From: Fibrobacter sp. UBA1765
GTDB taxonomy: Bacteria > Fibrobacterota > Fibrobacteria > Fibrobacterales > Fibrobacteraceae
Assembly (NCBI GenBank): GCA_002314675.1
Contig: DCGZ01000037.1
Coordinates: 1-8,482 of the forward strand
Direction of reading: 5' to 3'
Length of the DNA: 8,482 nucleotides
Of this stretch, positions 1-5,076 are shown piece after piece (positions within the stretch are counted from its first letter, which is position 1; every line of letters begins with the position of its first letter). A program made the position numbers and the translations under genes. The notes beneath the pieces are model-generated. The model was given only the letters and a program-made list of their open reading frames with translations, was not told where the DNA came from and did no database searches.

Positions 1-1501
1 TCAATCGAGTTTCGTTGCCACCGATTGCTGGGATCGTATAAATGTCATACTCGCCGCCGCGTTCTGCACAATAGGCGAGAGTCTTTCCGTCTGGTGTTAT
101 GCCATGCAGGTAGCTTGGCGCAAGTGGAGTCACGAGCTGCGGCATCCGGCCATCAAAGAAAATCTTGTAGATTCTAGAAAGGCCGTCTTCCTTGGTGTGG
201 TGACTTACATAGAGACCTGATCCATCCGGGTCAAGTACATGGTCATTGTTGCAATTATCTACATAGTACGAAGGCACTTCAGAAATTTCACCCGTACTAA
301 GCTCATACTTGTAAATGCGACCGTTGCTGTTGTAAGTCAGGTAGGAACCGTCACTAGACCAGTTCGGAGCTTCGATTACGCAATCGAATTCCTTAAGAAC
401 GGTAACGTTACCGTTTTCCACATCGTAAGTCTGCAAAATGGACTTGTCATTTGAACGGTTCCAAGTCACAGATGCAGGGATTTCAAATGGATAGCACACG
501 CCCCAGTTTTCTCGAAGTGAATCCATTTGAGCCATCATGTCTAGCGTTTTTTCGTGCGTAATTTCTGGGCATTCCCAAATTGTACGGTTGCCTACAACCC
601 TCTTGAACTCGGCTGGATTTTCTAGTGCCTTGATACAAGCAAGAACTTCATACTCATAGCAGTTTACCATGCGTTCCGGCTTTATGGATTGCTTCAAGTT
701 GCAAGCGGCATCATACACAAGCACTTCGGCAAAGTCATTCAGGTTCATGACCTTGATGGAGCCCTTCGTGCCAAAAATCGTACCTTCATTTTTTTCGTAA
801 GAAACAAACGAAGTCTTTAGTTCCGCATGCTGGCCATTCTTGTAGCTAATTGAAATATAGTCCGTTGCATCGACTCCCGTTTCGTACTTTACGCATGTAC
901 TTTCAACCATCGCGATTTCTCCATCCAAAAACAAATCTGCAAAAGTCAACGGATAAATGCCAAGGTCCAAAAGCGCACCGCCAGCAAGGGCCGGGTTGCA
1001 AAGGCGCTCCACATGAGTCAGCGGAATCGAAAAATCACCTTCGACACGAAGAACATCGCCAATGGTACCTTCCGCGATAATATTCTTGATCAAGGAGACA
1101 GCAGGCAAAAAGCGAGTCCACATGGCTTCTACAAGCAACACGCCCTTTTCTTCTGCAAGGGCGACAATCGCAGAGGCTTGCTTTGTATTTGCGGCAAAAG
1201 CCTTTTCTACAAGAACATTCCTGCCTTTTTCAATGCAAAGCTTGGCATTTTCAAAATGATGAGAATGCGGAGTCGCTACATAAACCAAATCGACAGATGC
1301 ATCATTTGCAAGTTCTTCATAGCTGCCGTATGATTTTGCAAAGCCATACTCCTCTGCGAAAGCCGCTGCCTTTTTTGCATCACGCGAAGCTACCGCATAG
1401 GCTTCAATGTTATGGCCGTTATTTTCTAGATACTTAACAGCCTCTGCCATTTTTGTGGCAATGTAGCCACAGCCCAAAATACCAAAACGAATCTTTTTCA
1501 T
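1..1501 (-). CDS. Gfo/Idh/MocA-family oxidoreductase fused to a TolB-like beta-propeller (3' end beyond window)
   Basis: One uninterrupted frame of 500 codons runs from ATG at 1501 off the left edge; I checked it codon by codon and found no stop. Residues 1-340 form a full-length NAD(P)-dependent oxidoreductase. It has a Rossmann GxGxxA loop (GILGCGYIA, 7-15), ATPHSHH (76-82), the Glu99-Lys100 pair expected to hold the catalytic lysine, EAMWTR (125-130), and GGALLDLGIYPL (174-185) with Asp179 and Tyr183. These motifs resemble the dimeric dihydrodiol / D-xylose dehydrogenase branch. The domain ends at a typical WGVCYPFE (about 333-340). From 341 the chain becomes TolB/PD40-like propeller blades: WSSDG (381-385), NNDHVLDPDG (418-427), YLHGITPDGK (464-473) and YTIPAIGG (488-495). 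More blades probably lie outside the window. There is no signal peptide, so a cytoplasmic location is likely. No Shine-Dalgarno is visible. The substrate is unknown; sugar or glycoside oxidation is inferred from the family. Confidence 0.9.
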   Translation of the reverse strand, partial: MKKIRFGILGCGYIATKMAEAVKYLENNGHNIEAYAVASRDAKKAAAFAEEYGFAKSYGSYEELANDASVDLVYVATPHSHHFENAKLCIEKGRNVLVEKAFAANTKQASAIVALAEEKGVLLVEAMWTRFLPAVSLIKNIIAEGTIGDVLRVEGDFSIPLTHVERLCNPALAGGALLDLGIYPLTFADLFLDGEIAMVESTCVKYETGVDATDYISISYKNGQHAELKTSFVSYEKNEGTIFGTKGSIKVMNLNDFAEVLVYDAACNLKQSIKPERMVNCYEYEVLACIKALENPAEFKRVVGNRTIWECPEITHEKTLDMMAQMDSLRENWGVCYPFEIPASVTWNRSNDKSILQTYDVENGNVTVLKEFDCVIEAPNWSSDGSYLTYNSNGRIYKYELSTGEISEVPSYYVDNCNNDHVLDPDGSGLYVSHHTKEDGLSRIYKIFFDGRMPQLVTPLAPSYLHGITPDGKTLAYCAERGGEYDIYTIPAIGGNETRL

Positions 1502-1615
1502 GAATAGCAATATACCCAAAAGATTCGCAAGTGGCGAGTTTAGGAAATCTAAAACAGTTCAAAAACGTTGCAAGTGTGCAAGTAGGATTTATGCAAGCAC
1601 GAATTTGCCAACGCA

Positions 1616-1634
1616 AGCGCTAGTACTAAGCGCT
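1616..1634. promoter_or_regulatory. Candidate dyad operator, AGCGCT-N7-AGCGCT
   Basis: Two AGCGCT words (1616-1621 and 1629-1634), each self-complementary, flank the 7-base centre AGTACTA, making a near-perfect inverted repeat. It lies about 115 bases upstream of the fusion-gene start and overlaps the first TAGTAC copy. It could be a repressor site or a small hairpin. On the plus strand CTTTTC follows, a weak terminator-like tail. No regulator is identified, so this is a structural observation only. Confidence 0.3.
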
Positions 1635-1741
1635 CTTTTCTACACTATTTAGTACCATGAAAAACAAGAAAATATTGACAAGGATTAACTTTGGAACACT
1701 CTCAATAGTACCAAACAAGCATTTTAGCCACATTTAGTACC
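1621..1741. repeat. Four dispersed TAGTAC copies, two as ATTTAGTACC
   Basis: TAGTAC starts at 1621, 1650, 1706 and 1735, giving spacings of 29, 56 and 29 bases. The copies at 1647-1656 and 1732-1741 share the 10-mer ATTTAGTACC, and the one at 1704-1712 reads AATAGTACC. All lie between the pgk terminator and the fusion gene, where an upstream regulatory region would be. They may be binding sites for one regulator; chance is possible in AT-rich DNA. Confidence 0.4.
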
Positions 1742-1748
1742 CCCCCCC
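1740..1748. repeat. Homopolymer of nine C
   Basis: Nine consecutive C bases sit just beyond the pgk terminator (G9 on the pgk strand). The run is non-coding and overlaps the last TAGTACC motif. Such runs can slip during replication or be miscounted in sequencing. Confidence 0.9.
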
Positions 1749-1752
1749 AGAC

Positions 1753-1785
1753 AAAAAGAAAAGCCTCCGCTTTGCGGAGGCTTTT
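1753..1785 (-). terminator. Intrinsic terminator of pgk
   Basis: A perfect 12-base inverted repeat (AAAAGCCTCCGC, 1759-1770, with GCGGAGGCTTTT, 1774-1785) has a 3-base loop. On the minus strand the stem is followed by TTTTCTTTTT, the expected U-rich tail. It lies about 25 bases after the pgk stop codon. The A/T ends give some symmetry, but the plus-strand tail is poorer and no plus-strand gene precedes it. Confidence 0.9.
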
Positions 1786-1809
1786 CTAATGTCATTTTGA
1801 CAATCGCTA

Positions 1810-3066
1810 TTACTTGTCAGTAAGAGCAGCAACGCCCGGAAGAACCTTGCCTTCGAGGAGTTCGAGGGAAGCGCCACCACCTGTAGAGGTGTGGGTAACC
1901 TTCTTGTCTGCGCCGTACTTCTTAGCAGCAGTAGCAGTGTCACCACCACCGATAACGGTGATAGCACCAGCAGCAGTTGCTTCCACGATTGCGTCAGCCA
2001 TAGCCTTTGTAGCCTTTTCGAATGCTTCGAATTCGAACACGCCAGCAGGACCGTTCCAAACGATGGTCTTGGAGCTCTTGATAGCTTCAACGAACTTCTT
2101 GGTGGATTCTGCACCAACATCGAGACCCATCCAACCAGCAGGAATGCCTTCTGCGTCAGAAACGCACTTGGTAGCAGCGTCTGCAGCGAACTTGTCAGCA
2201 GCGATGTAGTCAACCGGGAGGATGATTTCCTTGCCAGCAGCCTTAGCCTTAGCCATGAGTTCCGGAACGAGCTTTGCACCTTCTTCGTCGAACAAGGAGG
2301 AACCGATTTCGATATTATCAAGAACCTTCTTGAATGTGAAAGCCATGCCACCGCCGATGATGATCTTGTCAGCCTTGTCAAGCAAGTTGTTGATGAGCTG
2401 GATCTTGTCAGCAACCTTGGCACCGCCAAGGATTGCGAGGAACGGACGCGGAGGGTTGTTGAGAACGGCGTCGAATGCCTTGAGTTCCTTGTTCATGAGG
2501 AAGCCAGCAGCACGCTGCGGGAGTTCAACACCAGTCATGGAAGAATGGTCGCGGTGTGCGGTACCGAATGCATCGTTAACATAAACATCAGCGAGCTTGG
2601 TGAGGCTTGCGCGGAATGCCTTAACAGCTTCCTTGTCTGCCTTGATCTTGGTTTCTGTACCGTCTTCGTTCTTGACCTTGCGCTTGCCTTCTTCTTCGAT
2701 GTGGAAGCGGAGGTTTTCAAGAAGGATGATGTCGCCCGACTTTGCAGCAGCGCAAGCAGCTTCAACTTCTGCACCAGCGCAGTCAGAAAGGAACTTAACC
2801 GGCTTGCCGATGAGTTCTTCGAGCTTCTTAGCAACTGGAGCGAGAGTGTACTTCATGTTCACTTCGCCGTTCGGGCGGCCAAGGTGGGAAGCAAGGATCA
2901 CAGCAGCGCCCTTGTCGAGTGCGCACTGGATTGTCGGGAGAGCAGCTTCGATACGCTTGGTGTTGGTGATTTCACCAGTAACCTTGTCCTGTGGAACGTT
3001 AAAGTCTACACGGATGAACACGCGCTTGCCAGCGAGTTCGAGATCTTCAATAGAAAGCTTTGCCAT
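1810..3066 (-). CDS. pgk: Phosphoglycerate kinase, long eukaryote-like form
   Basis: This 418-residue cytoplasmic enzyme interconverts 1,3-bisphosphoglycerate plus ADP and 3-phosphoglycerate plus ATP in glycolysis. The N-terminal domain shows RVDFNVP (19-25), Arg38, SHLGRP (60-65), LENLRFH (116-122) and NDAFGTAHR (164-172). The nucleotide domain shows GGAKVADK (214-221), GGGMAFTF (238-245), WNGPAG (337-342), GGGD (373-376) and STGGGAS (394-400). Bacterial enzymes usually have about 390-400 residues. This one has an extra charged segment around 124-146 and an LPGVAAL ending near the C-terminus, both like animal and fungal enzymes. The start has the window's only good Shine-Dalgarno, and codon choice looks biased, fitting high expression. 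The gene lies 123 bases downstream of a same-strand hypothetical gene and ends at a strong terminator. Confidence 0.98.
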   Translation of the reverse strand: MAKLSIEDLELAGKRVFIRVDFNVPQDKVTGEITNTKRIEAALPTIQCALDKGAAVILASHLGRPNGEVNMKYTLAPVAKKLEELIGKPVKFLSDCAGAEVEAACAAAKSGDIILLENLRFHIEEEGKRKVKNEDGTETKIKADKEAVKAFRASLTKLADVYVNDAFGTAHRDHSSMTGVELPQRAAGFLMNKELKAFDAVLNNPPRPFLAILGGAKVADKIQLINNLLDKADKIIIGGGMAFTFKKVLDNIEIGSSLFDEEGAKLVPELMAKAKAAGKEIILPVDYIAADKFAADAATKCVSDAEGIPAGWMGLDVGAESTKKFVEAIKSSKTIVWNGPAGVFEFEAFEKATKAMADAIVEATAAGAITVIGGGDTATAAKKYGADKKVTHTSTGGGASLELLEGKVLPGVAALTDK

Positions 3067-3073
3067 TATAGCA

Positions 3074-3080
3074 CCTTCTT
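3074..3080 (-). promoter_or_regulatory. Ribosome binding site of pgk
   Basis: The minus strand reads AGAAGGTGC then TATA before the ATG at 3066, an AGAAGG-type Shine-Dalgarno at suitable distance. It fixes the pgk start and is the only clear one in the window. Confidence 0.75.
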
Positions 3081-3116
3081 GGGTTAGAGTTAAAATTTTG
3101 CAATGTTTAATATAGC

Positions 3117-3151
3117 AAATTAGGAATTAGAATCTAGGATTTAGTGGTTAG
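3117..3151. repeat. Heptad array A (five NNNYTAG units)
   Basis: Five consecutive 7-base units end in TTAG, TTAG, CTAG, TTAG and TTAG, with TAG starting at 3121, 3128, 3135, 3142 and 3149. The first three unit bases vary. The array lies about 50 bases upstream of the pgk start. The reverse complements are CTAA or CTAG, so both strands carry stop triplets in all three frames. Confidence 0.75.
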
Positions 3152-3189
3152 TGAATACTGATTTTCAGTGATTCTAAGGGAATTCTTCG

Positions 3190-3729
3190 CTAATTTTGTT
3201 TTTTCTTCACAACAGTAAGATTGTGTACAAAAGCAAGAATTTCGTTTTCCCTGTCTGTCATCATGTGCGGATTGACTTCTTTATGGTTATCGTCGAGGTC
3301 AAAAACATCGCCTTCAATTTCATTCATTAACAAATATTCATCGTCAATGACAACGAAGTCTTTTTCTTCGCCGGTCTCTTGGTTTTCATAGAAATAAGAT
3401 GTTTCCCAGGCAGCGCAATCATCCTTTACATACCAGCAATTCTGCTTAAAATTAATACCATGATTTTGGCAATAATCCCTCAATGAACATGCCAAGCCTC
3501 TTGATTCATAAGATATGTCTAGACGAGCATTTTTCTCATCTACTGGAGTATAAGAAACGTGTAAATGATTTGCCCACAAGGGAGAATATTCGTTATCAAC
3601 AGGAATCTTGGTAAATATGTTCTCTGTTTTTTCATTTTTTTCTACAGGCTCACATTCCAAGGCTGCCTTCAACTTTTGCATTTCCGCCTGTTCACCTAAA
3701 AAAACTGTTTTTACAAAATATTCATTCAT
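3190..3729 (-). CDS. Hypothetical protein, 179 residues, AT-rich
   Basis: I do not recognise this protein. It has no signal peptide and no membrane segment. It opens with a beta-alpha-like stretch (YFVKTVFLGEQAEMQKLKAAL, about 4-24), has an aromatic and cysteine-rich middle (Cys81, 87, 98 and 105; Trp99 and 108), a strongly acidic patch (about 129-148) and a Lys-rich tail. The layout faintly recalls small ferredoxin-fold proteins of the DUF1281/Api92 type, which is a guess. By my count 3301-3360 is about 32% G+C, against about 58% for 2401-2460 inside pgk, consistent with weak codon selection or foreign origin. No Shine-Dalgarno precedes the ATG at 3729. It shares the strand of pgk and is divergent from the radical SAM gene. 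The single long frame favours a real gene. Confidence 0.7.
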   Translation of the reverse strand: MNEYFVKTVFLGEQAEMQKLKAALECEPVEKNEKTENIFTKIPVDNEYSPLWANHLHVSYTPVDEKNARLDISYESRGLACSLRDYCQNHGINFKQNCWYVKDDCAAWETSYFYENQETGEEKDFVVIDDEYLLMNEIEGDVFDLDDNHKEVNPHMMTDRENEILAFVHNLTVVKKKQN

Positions 3730-3803
3730 AAAAATTTTCTATAGCTTATTAATCACGCTCAATTTATATAAAGTTTTTGATATGGACAACAAATCTCTCT
3801 AAA

Positions 3804-3811
3804 TATATTTG
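3804..3811 (+). promoter_or_regulatory. Candidate promoter box TATATTTG upstream of the radical SAM gene
   Basis: TATATTTG fits the TAnnTTTG -7 box known from Bacteroidetes promoters. It lies 83 bases before the ATG at 3895. An upstream TTTG at 3776-3779 is 24 bases away, longer than the usual 19-21, so the match is partial. The same octamer occurs upstream of parE. Confidence 0.3.
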
Positions 3812-3847
3812 AAAGCAAAGCTGAAACAATAATTTTTTATTACTAAT

Positions 3848-3875
3848 CCACAAGTTACTAACCATTAGGCTCTAA
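3848..3875. repeat. Heptad array D (four units, degenerate)
   Basis: Four 7-base units end in AAG, TAA, TAG and TAA. Stop triplets start at 3859, 3866 and 3873, one in each plus-strand frame. A further TAA at 3844 is one base out of phase. The array ends 19 bases before the radical SAM start codon. It is weaker than arrays A and C, but the period and the YTAR core are the same. Confidence 0.5.
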
Positions 3876-3894
3876 ATAATATACATTTCGCGCC

Positions 3895-4785
3895 ATGGAT
3901 TACGTTCCGTACAAAGAATTTTTAAAAAAGGTGTTTCCAAAGTACAAGCGCGTGCGTAAGCTCCCGCTTCATGGAGGCATGAGCTGCCCAAACCTCGACG
4001 GCACCAAAGGCTACTCCGGCTGCACCTATTGCAACAACCAGTCCTTTAGCCCAGTTTTTGACCAGGCAAAGGTTTCTGTAGCAACCCAGCTTGCAGAGAG
4101 CATCCCGGTACTCCGCAAAAAATACCCGGACGCAGGAATTTTGGCATATTTCCAGCCATACACAAATACATACGCCCCAGCAGCTGAACTCAAAGAAATA
4201 TACCTACCGGCACTCCGCAATCCAGAAATTGCAGGGATTGCCATAGGAACTCGCCCAGACTGCCTGCCTTTTGACGTTGTCGAACTCCTAGCTGAAATGA
4301 ACGCCGTAAAGCCAATCATTGTTGAAGTCGGCTTGCAAACGTCCAATGACCAGACACTGAACGCAATAAACCGTCGACACACATTTGCCGAGTTCGAAAA
4401 TGCAGTGCAGCGCTTGCACCAGGCAGGTCTCACCGTTACGACGCACCTGATTATCGGGCTCCCCGGCGAAACCATGAAGGATTTCGTTCGCACAGCCCAC
4501 GAAGTCAAACGTTTAAAGATTTCTGCAGCAAAGCTCCACCCGCTCCACATTGTATGTGGCACGCAAATGGCGCAAGACTACGCAAACGGCGAATTTGAAC
4601 TTTTAAGCTTTGAAGACTACTGCAAGGCTGTTGCCGCCATGATTACAGAATTCAATGGCAAGGTGGCCGTGGAACGCTTTAGCGGCGAAAGCCCGGACGA
4701 GCTTCTGATAGCCCCGGACTGGTGCGGCGAGCGCGAAAAAATCGTTGCCGAAGTTGAACGGATTTTGCAACAGCAAAAGGCTTAA
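3895..4785 (+). CDS. Radical SAM protein, YhcC/YtqA (TIGR01212) type
   Basis: The 296-residue product is near family length. The iron-sulfur cluster cysteines are Cys31, Cys43 and Cys46 (CX11CX2C, in a CPNLDGTKG...GCTYC context), the spacing I associate with the YhcC/YtqA family rather than CX3CX2C. Other Elp3-like landmarks are FQPYTNTYAP (86-95), GTRPDC (118-123), EVGLQTS (144-150) and HLIIGLPGE (184-192), followed by a KLHPLH segment. As I recall, the Bacillus relative YtqA (MnmL) has been linked to the mnm5s2U wobble-uridine tRNA modification pathway; transferring that role here is inference. The ATG at 3895 gives the expected N-terminus, but no Shine-Dalgarno is seen. A TATACA at 3880-3885 is close enough for a very short leader. 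The gene is probably monocistronic, with its own terminator. Confidence 0.93.
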   Translation: MDYVPYKEFLKKVFPKYKRVRKLPLHGGMSCPNLDGTKGYSGCTYCNNQSFSPVFDQAKVSVATQLAESIPVLRKKYPDAGILAYFQPYTNTYAPAAELKEIYLPALRNPEIAGIAIGTRPDCLPFDVVELLAEMNAVKPIIVEVGLQTSNDQTLNAINRRHTFAEFENAVQRLHQAGLTVTTHLIIGLPGETMKDFVRTAHEVKRLKISAAKLHPLHIVCGTQMAQDYANGEFELLSFEDYCKAVAAMITEFNGKVAVERFSGESPDELLIAPDWCGEREKIVAEVERILQQQKA

Positions 4786-4791
4786 AATCGC

Positions 4792-4818
4792 AAGGGCTGC
4801 AAATAGCGGCCTTTTTTT
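4792..4818 (+). terminator. Intrinsic terminator of the radical SAM gene
   Basis: AAGGGCTGC (4792-4800) pairs with GCGGCCTTT (4806-4814) through nine pairs including two G-U wobbles. The loop is AAATA, and the T run spans 4812-4818. It begins six bases after the stop codon. Confidence 0.85.
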
Positions 4819-4832
4819 GTTTCAAAAGCGAC

Positions 4833-4871
4833 TTTTTGAGCACTATTTTTATTTTTCTCAAAAATTTTTTT
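4833..4871 (+). terminator. Possible second, AT-rich terminator
   Basis: TTTTTGAG (4833-4840) and CTCAAAAA (4857-4864) are perfect inverted repeats with a 16-base loop, followed by seven T bases (4865-4871). The stem is A/T-rich and weak. It may back up the first terminator or be a by-product of the low-G+C spacer. Confidence 0.35.
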
Positions 4872-4925
4872 CTATTTTATGGCCCGTAAAGCCTGCGAGC
4901 GAAATTTTTTGACGCGCACACTCTT

Positions 4926-4933
4926 TATATTTG
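4926..4933 (+). promoter_or_regulatory. Candidate promoter box TATATTTG upstream of parE
   Basis: This is an exact copy of the TAnnTTTG-type octamer seen at 3804, 143 bases upstream of the parE ATG and after the terminator region. A TTGACG at 4909-4914 gives only an 11-base gap to TATATT, too short for a standard sigma-70 pair. It is the best candidate for starting the parE-parC transcript, but the support is motif-only. Confidence 0.35.
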
Positions 4934-4950
4934 GCACGGATTTTTGTTTA

Positions 4951-4985
4951 AGACGAAAGACGAGAGACGAAAGACGAGAGATTAG
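4951..4985. repeat. Heptad array B1 (AGACGAA / AGACGAG alternating)
   Basis: Two perfect head-to-tail copies of the 14-mer AGACGAAAGACGAG (4951-4964, 4965-4978) are followed by AGATTAG (4979-4985). This equals five 7-base units. It is the most regular tandem repeat in the window and lies in the parE leader region. Confidence 0.9.
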
Positions 4986-4998
4986 AAATTGCATTAAT

Positions 4999-5026
4999 CC
5001 TCTAGAACCAAGCTTCTAAAGCATAG
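4999..5026. repeat. Heptad array B2 (four degenerate units)
   Basis: Units end in TAG, AAG, TAA and TAG, with stop triplets starting at 5003, 5017 and 5024. The array is one base out of phase with B1 and ends 50 bases before the parE ATG. It resembles arrays D and C more than B1. Confidence 0.5.
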
Positions 5027-5076
5027 GTAAATACATTTTCTTGCATCTTGTTCTTGCATCTGGATCTAAAAGCATT

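Larger units (their letters stand above)
1502..1809. other. Spacer between pgk and the fusion gene
   Basis: This 308-base stretch has no credible gene. It holds the pgk terminator, a nine-C run (1740-1748), four TAGTAC copies, an AGCGCT dyad (1616-1634) and several scattered GCAAG words (for example near 1527, 1570, 1578, 1593 and 1613). It must contain the promoter of the minus-strand fusion gene unless that gene is read through from pgk. I could not identify a convincing -35/-10 pair. Confidence 0.7.

Noticed and set aside
1569..1617. Repeated GCAAG words as a possible tandem repeat
   Set aside because: Spacing is irregular (8, 15 and 20 bases) and the word is short, so chance cannot be excluded.
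1675..1680. A perfect TTGACA hexamer on the plus strand
   Set aside because: There is no -10 element at about 17 bases, and the downstream plus strand is antisense to pgk.
1734..2429. A 231-codon minus-strand frame overlapping pgk in another frame
   Set aside because: It has low-complexity Leu/Ser content and runs through the pgk terminator and the C tract, so it is a shadow of pgk.
1891..3087. A 398-codon open frame antisense to pgk
   Set aside because: It is an exact shadow of pgk, whose biased codon use removes stops on the other strand. The translation is Ser/Leu/Val-rich with no recognisable motif.
3153..3174. A small hairpin (ACTGA-TTT-TCAGT with partly paired flanks) between the hypothetical gene and pgk
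   Set aside because: The core stem is only five pairs and no T tract follows on the minus strand, so a terminator cannot be supported.
4879..5019. A 46-codon plus-strand ORF in the spacer before parE
   Set aside because: There is no ribosome binding site, it runs through the tandem repeat, and the product is arginine-rich without a recognisable pattern.
5041..5076. An upstream TTG start for parE
   Set aside because: It adds 12 residues not expected in the family, while the ATG at 5077 gives the usual N-terminus.
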